From NCBI GenBank assembly GCA_018127085.1, contig CM030723.1, positions 191,685 to 255,684 on the forward strand: DNA of 64,000 nucleotides, read 5' to 3'. Position 1 is the first letter of the stretch. The number at the start of each line of letters is the position of its first letter. This DNA is from Pneumocystis sp. 'macacae' (taxonomy: Eukaryota > Ascomycota > Pneumocystomycetes > Pneumocystales > Pneumocystaceae). The translations under genes and the position numbers were made by a program. The notes beneath the pieces are model-generated. The model saw nothing but the letters and a program-made list of their open reading frames with translations. It was not told the origin of the DNA and did no database searches. This document shows positions 27,542-39,908 of this stretch, one piece after another.

Positions 27542-30500
27542 ATGGTAGAGTGATGTGCACATTTATAAGACATAGTTCAGACATAAGAAGCAATTTCTGA
27601 TAATTGGAATGTAGGTCCTTCAGAAACGCAAGATTATCAAATATGTTTCGATTCCTGAGGGAATTCAAGAGGATCAGCAGGTTGTATAGCAGCGATTATT
27701 TTTTATCCATCTTAACCAGAAAAAGGTATGGTATATTCCAATTACCCAGGAGGTTTTTACAGAATATGACGACTATCTTTCAAGGTATTGTTAAATTGCA
27801 GTTTTTATTTAAATACCTTATTTTCAATAGAATGGATTTTTACAATGAAGTAATATTTATATATTTGTATATGAAAAAACTTATATATTATATAAGAAAA
27901 TATTTATGTGTGAAATAACGGGACATACAAATATGACATATTTTCAAGCGTACCAATCCGAAGTTTGATAAAATTCTATTATTTTCTATCGATTCATATA
28001 TTTAGCTTGTACATTCGCAAGATGTTGAAAAAACCTTTCCGGAATCACTCAAAGAACCAGTATTGAGAAAGATACAGCTTTCATTAACTACAAGAATAGA
28101 TTATTTGGGTAGAATTTATATATTAATTATCGTTACTAACGTTTAATAGTGGATGAGATATATGATGTCAGTAATTACACATTTAATTCATATCTAATGT
28201 AAAAAGCAATTCAAAAAAGACTATTATCCTGGTGAATCCTTAATATGTACTATTGCTGGTGAAAAGTAAAACAATAGAAAGTATTAAACATTTATTCTAA
28301 TATTTAAGGTGGGAAGTACAAGTTAGGGAAAAAACGAAATTCAATGAAATCATATCTCCAAATGGAGTATTTCGTAAAAAATTAAAATACCATTATTTAT
28401 ATATTTGATGATTGTTTTAGGTCCAGCACATACCAAATATCTTATAGAAATGCCAGAAAAATACAAAAAAGATGATTCAAGAGAAGAAGTTGTCGATGAA
28501 AAGATTCTAAGCAGGGAACGAGGGTCTTTTACAAAAGCAATTCTGCGTGCTTTTATAAAGAACGTTGTTAAAAAAGAACCATGGACAGGTGCGCCATGGA
28601 TTATTAAAGTAGCTTGAATATTTAACAATATTTCTATTTAAACTAAAAAAGTATTTAGGAGAAATATGCAAAAAAGTTTAAAATTGAAGCGATATCTCCA
28701 AAACTTAGAAAAGAAGAAATCGAAAGACAATTACATAAAAAAAAAATGGAAATAGAAGGGATGTCGGGAAAACACAGTAAAAACTATCCATTAAAATATC
28801 CAATTGAAGATTTAGATCTTGCTCCTACATTGAATGTTCCTCACAGGCCAGGATTCATATTTGAAACATTAGTTAATAAAAATTCAATATCAGCATTATT
28901 AGAAACATGGACATTTTTAAATGTTTTTTGGTAATACTAGTATTTTTTTTAAGTTTATTTAATAATAACTAGCGAACCTCTAATTTTAGACTCTTTTACC
29001 TTGGATGATTATATTGATTCCCTGCATTATACCCTACTTAACCCTCCTTGCGAACTGATAAATGAAACACACTGTTCTTTATTAAAATCTCTAGTAAGTG
29101 AACGTTCTTCTACGTGTCTTTCGTCTTGCATGTCTCCTTCAAAAAAGGATATTTTTAATAGAATAAATGTTATAAACAATACTTATATAGGTAGTTTTGG
29201 AGATAATTGGAGAGAATTGCTTCAAAAAAGAATAATGCAAAACGGAAAATGGGTCATAATAGTAATTGGCATTATAAATGAGGTTTTTCTCTTTTTCATA
29301 AATAAACATCAAAGATCTAATAATAATAAGCTATTAAAAAATAGTTTATATCCAGAAAAATACGACATGGTTCTTAAAGAATTTAATGTTCCTGATATAA
29401 AAGAATCATATTACACGATATATTATAATTTAAACTGTGACAATAAACTTAGGATTTTAGAAATTTTAATTGAACTATGTTATAATACACCAATGACACG
29501 AAATTATATTGAAGAATGTTCTGAATCCATAATACAAGCAAAAAAAGATAAACAGGAATTAGTTAAAACAAGAAAACAATAGTAAGACATTTTAACTTGA
29601 TTCAACCTAAAGCTTATTTATATAGTTTAGAAAAAATACGAGAAATTAGAGAAGAAATGCGAAAACTTTTCCCGAGTGGTATTCCACGTTCAGAACAATC
29701 ATCACCATTAGAAGAACAAATAGATGACGAAATTGATGAGGAAAACGAAGAAATAAATGATAATTACCAAGGAGATGATCAATCTATTACATATATAGAA
29801 GATAGTATAGCAACAACAATTAAAACAAGATCAAGATCAGGAGCAAACAAACGTCGAAAAACTTTTGAAGAAGAACCCAAAATAAAGTCCCAGCCACTTG
29901 ATCCTAAGTCTTTAAAACAACATGAAAAATTATCTCAAGAAATAAAAAAAATAAAAAAACAAATCCAAAAAGTGGAAGAAGATATGCTTATTAGTGATAT
30001 AAATATTCGTGAAGCAGATGCTCAACGTGTTAGAGTACTTGGATATGATAGATTTTGGAATAAATATTGGTGGTTAGAAAATAATGGAATGCCTTATTAC
30101 GGCATGCCTGATTCAAGTACTAGCTATGCAGGATATGCTACTGGTAGAATCTGGATTCAAGGTCCTAGTCCTGATATAATTGAAAAATTCAGACAAGATA
30201 AAATCTTAGAACGAAAGCAAATTGAGGAAGGTGAAACACCTTTAGCATCATTTAACGATTGGGGCTATATAGATACACCAGAAAAAGTATGCAGTTTCTT
30301 TAATTTATTTTATTAGTCTTAGTATATTTTATAGATAGAAGAATTATTAAATTGGCTTAATCCAAAAGGAATTAGAGAATTCAAACTTAAAAATGTCATT
30401 CGAGCACGTATTAATTTTATCTATCAGGCAATGGACGCACGTCAAAAAGTACAAGCATCATATTTTTTATATATAATGCTTATAACATTAGTATCTTTCT

Positions 30501-30665
30501 GGTGAACTTGTTGAAGCAAAACGATCAACCAGAGCTACATTAGGTATAGATTTTGAACGAGAAAGATTTTTAAATTGGATTAATTCAAAAGCAATTGAAC
30601 AATTTGGGTATGGTCATTCACATTTCCACGCAAAAAAAGAACGCATTCCTTCTAAAAGAAAATAA
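27542..30665 (+). CDS. ITC1: Itc1/Acf1-type WAC-DDT-WHIM subunit of an ISWI-like remodeller
   Basis: Non-catalytic subunit of an ISWI-class chromatin remodeller. Exon 1 appears to be just ATG (27542-27544), followed by a 70-nt intron. Exon 2 starts at 27615 (VLQKRKIIKYVSIPEGI), giving the family-typical MVL-KRK start. The WAC domain is rebuilt over several 40-50 nt introns: VWYIPITQEVFTEYDDYLSR, MDFYNE, KIFMCEITGHTNMTYFQAY, FPESLKEPVLRKIQLS. Then come WEVQVREKTKFNEIISPNG, VFR-PAHTKYLIEMPEKYKK and WTGAPWIIK-EKYAKKFKI. The DDT region reads ALLETWTFLNVFCEPLILDSFTLDD, split for length at an intron after NVF. The WHIM region has RVRVLGYDRFWNKYWWLENN. The last exon ends IPSKRK at 30663-30665. The exon near 29.2-29.3 kb is poorly resolved. 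In S. cerevisiae Itc1 pairs with Isw2. Confidence 0.85.
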
Positions 30666-30929
30666 AACTCCTAAAGCATAATACACAAAAATATCGCAAC
30701 TTCAAAAATATATTGCCATTAACATCTTTATTAGTACATATATCCTAAAATATTATTTTAAAAATAATTTCAACATAAAACTAAATACAACATTTTTTTT
30801 AAATTTCTAACTGAAAAACATTTGAGACTTTAGCCTATCATAATTAAAAGTAATAAACATTAGAAAACATATAGACCGAATAATTTGAATTTATTATTAA
30901 ATAAACCATACAAAAATATAGGTTCTAAA

Positions 30930-31563
30930 CTATATAATTAAAAAACTAAAAAAAAAATCAACATAAAAACTATGTGAACAAGGTGAATTTGCAAAATAAA
31001 ACAGCTTCCGGATACCCGTCCCAGACCCATCCATATTATAGATTGATTCAGCCAATTTTGTTGGATACATCAACTCAGTTCGATGTGCAATTGATTTGCT
31101 TTCCGTATCTTCCGCTTTTATTGTTGAAATAATAGGTGTAACTAGTTCAACATATTGTATAGATAAAAACGGAAACGAACTCGTATGATAAACAGGAGAA
31201 AAAAATCTATTGCTACTGCATTTACGATTTGTCAATGAAACAGGAATAGTCAATGAAGTAAATTTATATAGAAGTTCAGATTCACTGGTATCCTCAGATT
31301 CATGAGCAAAAAAAATACGCTTTATAGAAGAGCTACTCGGGGAAAATATGTATCTGTAAATTAAATTAAGTAAATAAAAATATGTAAGTCACATACGATG
31401 GAGTTCTATAAACAGTAGATAGAAATGAAAAATTTTTAGATGAAATAAAAAAATCACAACAATCAATTAGAGAATCCTTGATCCTACACTCACTTGAGCA
31501 ATAAAGCAAAAAACTATACGGATTTTTAATTTGCCAATCACAAACCGTACTATTAGTATTTTC
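30930..31563 (-). CDS. small Ser-rich protein, possibly Ecl1-like zinc-binding
   Basis: Two exons joined at a GTATGT intron (donor after YRTPS, acceptor TTTACAG). The start at 31561-31563 gives MENTNSTVCDWQ, then LLYCSSECRIKDSLI. The YCSxxCRxKD pattern resembles the zinc-binding N-terminus of Ecl1-family lifespan regulators, although only one Cys (VCDW) precedes it. The rest is Ser/Thr-rich (SPSSSSIKRIFF, ESEDTSESELL) and ends YVDFFFSFLII. A GTATGT...TTTTAG segment just upstream of the ATG may be a 5'-UTR intron. It is convergent with ITC1. The family call is tentative. The frame and splice are fairly convincing. Confidence 0.45.
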
Positions 31564-32474
31564 CATTAGACATAATCTAAAATAGACTGTTCTTTAATAA
31601 AAAAATAACATACCAATACTGTAAAAAAAGAATCCATATATGACTCCATATAACTACATAAACTAGTATCTTATCGGATTTTTTTGAATGATTTTTAAGA
31701 AATATTCAATTCTATTTTTAAACCGTTTTTAATCAAAAAAAAATAATTCAAAAACACTTTTTAAGATCTTAACAATCCTAAGCCTCTCCATCCTTCAAAA
31801 AGAATATTAAGATGACTTCTTTATAAAAATAGTGCCATTTTTGAGTTTTTAAATTTTTATCAGATTTTGCCCATTAAGCAGCATCGGATAAATAATTACT
31901 GAAGTCTTAAAATTTTAACATAAAGTCATAAACTGATATAAATAAATTCATAACAAAAAAATAACATTAAGAAAATTTAGTAAATATATTAAAATAAATA
32001 AAATATCTATTAAAAATTTAAACAAAAATCCTAATTTAACATAAAACAAAAATTCTTTTATAAAAAATCAATATTTAAAAATAAACTAATCTAAATCTTA
32101 TTTATTTTTAAAAAATATTACATCCAAATTCCATTTAAATAACTATTCTTAAATACTTTTTTTAAAACATGCATTTATTCTTAAAAGATCCTTTTTTTAT
32201 AATAAATACCAAAATCAACTGTAAATAAAGATTTACATATTCACCTAAAAGGCTTTTTTAGCTTTTAGAAAAAAAAACTAGTAATTACAAGATTATTAGT
32301 AAAAATTATAAAAACAATTCATAAGATCTTCAAAAATTACAAAATGTCATATTCAAGTTCTTTTCAAATATTATAACATATAATATATACCATTATCATT
32401 ACTATTATTACACTTATATCACCTTAATGTTATAGTTAACATATATTATCAAACAGTAAAAACTTTAAAAACAA
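31564..32474. other. AT-rich intergenic region
   Basis: About 900 bases of extreme AT content with many homopolymer runs, between the Ecl1-like gene and the 3' end of the PUF gene. It must hold the Ecl1-like promoter and could hide a last small exon of the PUF gene. I see no coding frame or RNA gene. Confidence 0.45.
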
Positions 32475-35400
32475 TCAACATACCTGATTCCTATGAGGAC
32501 TAACATTAAGAGAATATAATGGCAATGAACATGGATATCCGTTTGGTATATATTGTTGACCAAAGAGAGAATTAATATAAGGGAAAGAATGATGAGGAAT
32601 CTCAGACTGTTGCTGAATAAAAGGAACATCATAATGTTGTAAACCTATCTTCTGCTGAGAAATAGGATAATATTGTAATGGATACAGATTGTTATTAACT
32701 ATACTTAAATTTTTATAGTAATCTATTTTTTTAGAAAAATCATTAAATAAGAAAACATCATACCTGTAGGAAAAAGATGTGAAAGCAATGGAATCGGTTC
32801 TTGAATTTCGGTATTCTTAGATTCTAAATATGATAATGGATAATCCTGACTTTTATCTGTTTTTATTTGACATGGTTTTAACAATTCCACATTTGATATC
32901 AAGCCTAAATGACTATGGTTTAATCCGATTTCATCCATGAGGGATCTATACTGCTGTCCTGGAACAACTTTTAACTGTAAAAAAGCCTGTTTCAAAGCAA
33001 TTAAAATTTTTTGTCGGAGTTCATCTTCCAAATACGCCATAGTAAAGATTTTAAAAATAGTATTTACGCCATAATTTTCTTCAGACAAAACATCAATCAA
33101 TATTTGTCCATTATAAGAGAAAAAAAGAGCATTTAAAAGAATTTTCCGAGCATCAGAATCTATTTTTTGACTAACAATTCTCAAAATTATAGAAGATGCT
33201 AATTTATGTGTGCATAAGTAAACAATATAATGAACAAATTGCAATGCAAGCATTCTATATTTATTGGGAAAACCAGGAGAATCTAATAGCCATGTAAGTA
33301 AAATTATACCATTAGGATTTGTTGCTAAACGATGTCCCTCTAATGTTATAACAACAGCAAGATAACGCTAACAAATTAAACATTCAGTAGTTAAATCCAC
33401 AAAACCATACCTGTTGTTCTTTTGTAACATAATTACTTTCCAAACATGCCCTCATTGCTCTTGCTCCAAAACGACCTTGAGAGATCTCCCAGCATCGATC
33501 AGCCATGATCTCAATAATGAAATTGTTCATAGGTGCCTCAAATTTTAAACAACATTGTACCACATAATTCCCAAACTGATCTAAGAATAACAGAGGTATA
33601 TAAGGAGAGAGATTTTCAATAATATCATTAATCTACCATTATTAATCCATCTACCTATAAATCAAATGACATATACCTGAGTTTCTGTTTTTGCCAAATC
33701 AATTATTTTTTGTGCAGCCCATGTTCCATTTTTATCTTTAAATAAATAAGCAAGTTGACAGCGAAAAACCAAACTTACGAATGCCTATTCCTGACAAATA
33801 CGGAGCAATTTCTTTTAAAAGCTTTTCTTTCATTTTTTCAGAACAATGTTCAAATAATTTCTGAACTATGGTATTGCCAATATAATCTATAAAAATAAAA
33901 CAAATAAAAAAAACAATAAACTACCTACCACTTGAAAGTTCGGAAACTTCCTCAACCATACCATCTGCTATTTCATCAATTTCTTTTTGCGTATATCCAC
34001 CAGTTTCAAACTTTTTTTTAATCTCCTTTAACTTCGCAATATAAAACTGTCTATTAAGTGATAACTCAGGAACAGGCGGGATCTCATGAGCATAATTTCT
34101 AGCTTTTCCTGTATCTAATTCTACATTAATACTAATCAAACGAATATATGAACAAATACTTTGAATATTCCTCCATATCTTATCTGCTTCTTCTTGAGTA
34201 GCAGAATAATTTAAAGCTATTTCTATTACTACGGATTTTAAATCCCCAAAATTTGTTGTAGACAAAAATGAATGATTTGATTTAGATTCAATTGGTTTAG
34301 CCACAAAAGGAAAATTGTTAAATATATACATATTCATTGGATTTTTTTGAGTCTAAATATAAATATATTATATATACTTGTATAACATTACATACCTTTA
34401 TATATTCTACTCTTATAGGATCATTTCCAGGAAACAATTCTTTACCATCAAGCGATGCTTTCGCTTGTATAGCGCTTTCTAATCTAGTATAATTCACGAA
34501 ACCATATTTCTTATCGGCTAGTATCCATATACTTTCAGCTACACCAAACTGAGAAAAAAGAGTTGTTAAAGATGAATTAGAAGCAGTTAAAGGCAAATTA
34601 ATAATCCAAAGCGACCGTGTTGGCCGAGACATAACATCACCATATTCCAATTTATCTAAATTAGGAGTATCTTGAGAAGTCAATGTAACATTACTTAAAG
34701 AATTATTATCTAAAGCACGTGATTCAGCAGTATATGAATGAGAAGATATAATCTTATTATTAACGGAATTTAAAGAAAAATCAATAACGCCTGTCGTTCT
34801 TGCCCTTGGACGCAATGATAAATTAGAAGAACTTTGGTATAACATATCAAAAGAGTCAGAATAGTCCATATCTTTAGTATCCACATCTCTCCTATTTGTA
34901 TTTGCAGAAGAATTATAACTTTTTTCATATTCATCCTTAGCAGAGACAGAATAAGATCGAATCCTATTCAAATCCTTCTTAAAAGAATCAATACCAGATA
35001 TATATATCTTCTGCTCATCAGAAGCAGAGTTACAAGAAGCAGGAGACTCTGACAATCTTGAAGATGCAGAAGCATCCATTAAGCCCAAATAATCAAGGGT
35101 TTTAATTGAAGACTGTGCCTCGTCTTTAGAAGAAATAGAAAGCACAGGAGGTAAGATATTTTGAGAATTCAAATATTGTGTCCAATGTGATGAAAATATA
35201 GATGGACCAAATGCAGATACATACATATTTCGATCATAAAGAGTTAGAGATCCGGATCTAAGACGCGACGTAGCTATAGACGACATTCCAGATATTGTGG
35301 ATGGATTAACATTCGTTTTTAAGCTATGTTGTTCTAAAGAATTGTCTGTCTCTGCAAAAGAACCTGGATAAGACAATTCATTGCAGATCGACAATCCAGA

Positions 35401-35792
35401 AGGCATTGTTCCTGCTCTTTCTCTTTTGTATCCAGATGATTGATTAGAAGAGCCTGCAATCTGAGAGATATCCTTTTCTTCAGGTTTTAATCCAACAGAA
35501 GACTTTTGGATAGAGGATATTTCATCTTTATTTTCACTAGTATAAAAATCTCTCGAAAGTTTATCCGAAATATTAGAAAGCGACATTGACCACATAGGCA
35601 CTAAACTTTTTTCTTGTGTTCCAAAAGTCTTACTAACATCATTAATAGAGCCACAAAAACATATAAAAATAAACTAAAAAACCTTTTATTATAAAAAGAT
35701 GAATCAAAAGATATTGGATATATTCTCCCACAGTAATTCGACTTTTGAACGTTAATATCAACAGACGATGCTTTTGTTGAATTTGTTTCCAT
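32475..35792 (-). CDS. RRM plus Pumilio-repeat RNA-binding protein, Jsn1/Puf2 type
   Basis: Probable post-transcriptional regulator of membrane or mitochondrial mRNAs. The start at 35790-35792 reads METNSTKASSVDIN. After an intron comes a long Ser-rich region of about 300 residues. The RRM follows (RSLWIINLPLTASNSSLTTLF, GVAESIWILADKKYGFVNY, VEYIK). After TQKNPMNMYIF comes the helical linker typical of Jsn1 (PPVPELSLNRQFYIAKLKEI). Pumilio repeats span about 33.9-32.7 kb (DYIGNTIVQKLFEHCSEK, GTWAAQKIIDLAK, FGNYVVQCCLKFEAP, GRFGARAMRACLES, NPNGIILLTWLLDS). The tail is Gln/Pro/Tyr-rich. The frame stops at NQVC* (32475), but a perfect GTATGT donor overlaps that stop, so the true 3' end is uncertain. 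RRM-PUF order is diagnostic of the Jsn1/Puf2 class. Confidence 0.85.
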
Positions 35793-36144
35793 TTAAAATA
35801 AAAAAATTAACTAGAACTAAATAACAAAATATATTTTTTTCCGTAGAATACTTTTCTAAAAGCAAAAAAATCTAGAAGATCTTCGCAAATAAAACTAAAA
35901 TAGTAGATTAACTTATCATTCTAAATAAGATGAGCATTATCAAAAGCCCATTTTACTAAAACTTACATCTTTCAATTATACCTGAAAAACTAAATTTTCT
36001 AATATAAAAATTAAGCGAAGAAATAGATTTTCAATACTTAAATTCTCTTATTTTCAATATTTGCAAATTTTCAATTTTTCAACGTACAGAAAAAACAGCA
36101 AATTAATATATTAGAAAAGAAATTAAAAAAATTAAGAAAAAGAA
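35793..36144. other. divergent promoter region, PUF gene / SWC2
   Basis: About 350 AT-rich bases between divergent starts. Nothing else is recognised. Confidence 0.5.
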
Positions 36145-37746
36145 ATGGAATCTAATGAAGAAACAGATGATTCAGTGATATCAATAGAAGGACTTGTTAA
36201 AGGTATTTTTTTCTTTATTTTTATTTAACAAAAATAATTGTTTCAGGAAGAGAAAAGAGAATAACGGCAGGAAACCGACTTCAGGCACTTTTAGATCAAG
36301 AATTTAAAGCAGAAGGAATATTTGACGTAGGTGATGATCAGGATGATGACTTTGATAGCGACCAGCGTAAAATTTTCCTTGTTTTCCGAATTTTTTAGTT
36401 GATTTAAACACCAGATCCACTGCAAGATATTGAAATATCAGAATCAGGACAGGAAGAAGATAACGTTTCTTCAGAAGGACATGAGGATAGTGAAATCGAA
36501 AGAGACGAAAAAAAGGCATGTTTGTGTAAATTTCATCAAAATCCTCCATAACTTTTTAAATAAAGATAAAAAAAAAAAAACCACAAGAAGTCTTTTATAG
36601 ACATCGTGTGCCGAAGGGACCGCGTATAAAAAAACTGAAGCCTAAAACATTCACTGTTGTTCATCCGGATTCTGTTCGTCATAGTTCTCGTGCACATGCT
36701 ATTGAAAATAAAAATATTATTAATCGCAGGTTAAAAGAAGCACAAAAAAGAAAAGTACACCTTAATATTGAATGATATATTCATATACTAAGAATAACTA
36801 GGAAAGACATAGCCCTTTTGTTAGAATTAAAGAAAGGCCAATGACTCAAGAAGAACGTATTGCAGAAGCAAAGATTACAGAAGAAAAGAATAAAACATTG
36901 CTTCAGCGATTAATTAAGATAGAAGAAGAGAAAAAAGAAAACATAAGGAATTTATTAAAGACAAAGAGAACAATAACAGGGCCGTTTATTCGATTTTGGT
37001 CAAAAGGTATCGAACAACGTTTAGACGGGAAATGGATTTTCTTTGACCTAAAAGATGTAAACATAGAAGAAAAGCACATGTGCAGGAACAGAGCATATGA
37101 GAATGATACTAAAGATACATTAGAAAACATAATTTGCTCAAAAAATTCTTTATGGAATACTCCAAAAAAGTCTATAGAAGTTTTACAGAACATAACAGAA
37201 AATCTAATGCATGATTTTCAAGAAAAGCAAGAAGTCCTTAACGAGAAAAATAGAGCAACCGAAATTGTGCTTCAGGAACCAATCAGTGGCATGATTTCAT
37301 GTTTTCATACTAATGATAAACAATCAGATGCATCTATAGATAGAAAGCTCAAAATATCAAAAGAAGGACCATTTCAAGGGCCGTCTATGTTTTCAGCACG
37401 AAATTATATTATACTTGAAGGTTTTTCAGAATCTTTAGACACGAACAAACAAAAAGACATTCTTTTTTCATATATTAATCCTCCAATAGGTATATATGAA
37501 TATATTTTTATCTACCTAACATTCTAAGAGCAAAAACAACACTTTTGTTTCATAACAGGAAATATTGCAAAATATAAAGACCCTGTTTCTGGACTCTATT
37601 ATAGTGATCTTTCAGCATATAAGATAATTCACCAGATTATTCGTGGAGAAATTCCATGGAGTCGTCTTTCGGGCACATTTGTTGACGTATTAAAACCTGC
37701 ACAGGGTGTACCATTAGATTTTTATAATACAACTGTCTCTAAGTAA
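36145..37746 (+). CDS. SWC2: YL1/Swc2 subunit of the SWR1 (H2A.Z-depositing) complex
   Basis: Histone H2A.Z-binding subunit of SWR1. The start ATG 36145-36147 reads MESNEETDDSVISIEGLVK. After an intron comes the family's REKRITAGNRLQALLDQEF, then an acidic stretch (DVGDDQDDDFDSD). The YL1 core reads FYRHRVPKGPRIKKLKPKTF, SVRHSSRAHAI, RHSPFVRIKERPMTQEERI. A central region ends FIRFWSKGIE. The final exon has the YL1 C-terminal domain (KYKDPVSGLYYSDLSAYKI, IPWSSRLSGTFV). Introns of 40-50 nt are placed at conserved joins. One (36516-36565) has a GC donor (GCATGT), because no GT donor keeps frame with the obligatory phase-0 exon that follows. TAA lies at 37744-37746. Confidence 0.93.
36516..36565 (+). 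other. GC-AG intron in SWC2
   Basis: 50-nt intron with donor AAG|GCATGTTT and acceptor TAAAG. It joins DEKK to IKKKKPQEV in phase 0. The GTTTGT and GTGTAA alternatives nearby are in the wrong phase. Confidence 0.7.
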
Positions 37747-38454
37747 ATATCAAAAGAGAAATATCTTTTTTTTGAAATATTTACAAGATACTGGAAATTC
37801 ATGCAAAAGCATATCTATACATAGAATATTTCAATAATATCTAGTTTTATTATACTTTTATATTTTTTTGTGATATCTTTCAATTGCAAGTTAGTAAATT
37901 AAAGTATCACTTTATATATTATGAATGTAAAAAAACAAGTGAATACCCAATTTTTTATGAGACTACATTGTTTTTTCTATATATTACTTTTTTTCTTTTA
38001 TATCATACATAATACTTTTTTTATTGGGTCCGTCGCCGACGGCAAAAACGTTCTTTTTTTTGACCGACATTCAAAAAAAAACCATATTATGGGCACAAAT
38101 TTTTAGTGTCTAGACAAGAAAAATTACAGAGAGAAGATAAAGCAGAGATAAAAAAAGAGTTTTCTTAAAGCTTTAAAGCTTTTCATGGTTTTCTTTTCTT
38201 AAAAAACTTGAAGAATCATTTTTTTTTTTAAAATTTTATTTTATAATTTGATTGGAAATTTTAACCTTCTTCTGAACGTATGAATAATATTTTTACGTTC
38301 TTTATATAAAAGAGCGTTGATTTATGTGTGATAATTATTTTTGAGAAGCTTTTTTTTATTCAAAGATGACAGTAAGTTCGACACAAAATATATCTATGTT
38401 GATTTATTTCTAGACCATCAGTATATTTGTATTAAGGCCTGCTCTAATACTCAC
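37747..38454. other. promoter / 5' leader of eIF5
   Basis: About 700 bases, AT-rich with long T runs. It contains an isolated GC-rich dyad CCGTCG-C-CGACGG at 38030-38042. A GACAGTAAGTTC donor-like site at 38368-38378 and a later TTCTAG could mark a 5'-UTR intron, but no upstream ATG splices in frame to eIF5. No RNA gene is recognised. Confidence 0.5.
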
Positions 38455-39761
38455 ATGTATTTAGATATACGCAGAGATATAAACGATTCCTTTTACCGCT
38501 ACAAAATGCCACGTCTTCAGTCCAAAGCATGTTTATTTGATTTTATTTATTCGCATTTAACTTTCTATAGATCGAGGGTAGAGGAAATGGTATTAAAACA
38601 GTAATCCCAAATATGTCGGAGATTGCACGGGCTCTTAGTCGCTCGCCACTATGTATTTTTCTTTATAAATTTTATATAAGACTAATACACATTATATAGA
38701 CGTAACGAAATTTTTTGGTTTTGAATTAGGAGCACAAACTACAACAAACACAGATGCAGATAGATATATAGTAAACGGTGCTCATGATGCGGAAAAGTTA
38801 CAGGATTTACTTGATATTTTTATTCAAAGATATGTACTTTGTAAGTCTTGTAAAAATCCAGAAACAGATATCGTATGTTATATATATCAATACTCTTGAC
38901 TAATTAATACAGATTATTCTAAAAAATGACAAGATTGTCAGAGATTGCAAAGCATGTGGGCAGCGAAGTGATGTTCCACACAATGCTAAACTTGCTGGTG
39001 TTATTTTAAAAAACCCTCCAAAAAATAATAAAACAAAAAAAAGTAAAGTTAAAGTTGCAGCATCACCTGAACAAATAAGCATAGAAAAAGAAGCAGAATC
39101 AAACGATGAATTTATGCCTGCTATAACTATTCCAGAGCAATCTCTTTATGAAGGATATAAAATCGATGATGATGATAATGACTGGACCGTGGACACTAGT
39201 GAGGCCGCAGTGAAAGCACGTATCAATGAACTGGAAGGAAACATCAGAGCGAATCTTACTCTTTATGATGAGGAAGATGAAGATGAGCAGGATGAAAATA
39301 ATCCATATAACCAGTTCGGAACATGGATCTTGGAGAACTTATCTGCATCAAATATAGAAATATATAAAAAAGCACAAGGATTGAAGATCGAAAATAAACA
39401 TAAGGCAGTAGCAGTTCTTGCTCAAACTATATTTGATGAAAATATTATTTCTCAGATTGAAAATAGAGCATCACTCTTTCGGAAGATGATCAGAAATAAT
39501 GAGAAACATGAAAAGTCACTTCTTGGAGGGACAGAACGGCTAATTGACACAAATCAGACGAAGCTTATTCCGCTTGTTCCCAAAATCCTTATGCAGTATT
39601 ACCAAAATGATCTTCTTTCTGAAGAAGTGATTATAAAATGGGCCAATAAAATCAGCAAACGTTACGTTGATAAAGAAGTAGATAAAAAAATTAAAAAAGC
39701 GGCCGAGCCTTTTCTTAAATGGTTAGAAGAGGCAGACGATAACGATTCGGAATCGGAATAG
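38455..39761 (+). CDS. TIF5: translation initiation factor eIF5
   Basis: GTPase-activating protein for eIF2 in the 43S/48S pre-initiation complex. The start [21 protein letters not shown] (split in two here: [21 protein letters not shown]) aligns with fungal eIF5. An intron with a GC donor joins LQSK to [20 protein letters not shown] second intron gives [17 protein letters not shown]. The N-terminal domain has the Cys-rich zinc site [10 protein letters not shown] ... CKACGQ. An acidic linker ([25 protein letters not shown]) leads to the C-terminal W2 HEAT domain with an acidic tail ([16 protein letters not shown]). The last exon is long and uninterrupted. It is tail-to-tail with TTI1, with about 150 bases between stops. 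Confidence 0.95.
38527..38570 (+). other. GC-AG intron in eIF5
   Basis: 44-nt intron, donor AAA|GCATGTTT and acceptor CTATAG, joining LQSK and IEGRGN exactly as conserved in eIF5. It shares its first eight donor bases with the GC-AG intron of the neighbouring SWC2 gene. Confidence 0.85.
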
Positions 39762-39908
39762 CGTATTTGTATTGTATTATTTAGTGCTTTGGTTTCTATT
39801 TTTGTTATTAAAAAATCTTAATTACTTCTAAATCGCTTTTTCAATAAATCCTTTATTTCATTTATTGCCAAGTATTTAATCATCCTAAACTATAAAGCAT
39901 CCAATAGC

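Noticed and set aside
38000..38350. Possible snRNA/snoRNA upstream of eIF5
   Set aside because: No U1-U6 signatures, C/D or H/ACA boxes that I can place; the GC dyad alone is insufficient.
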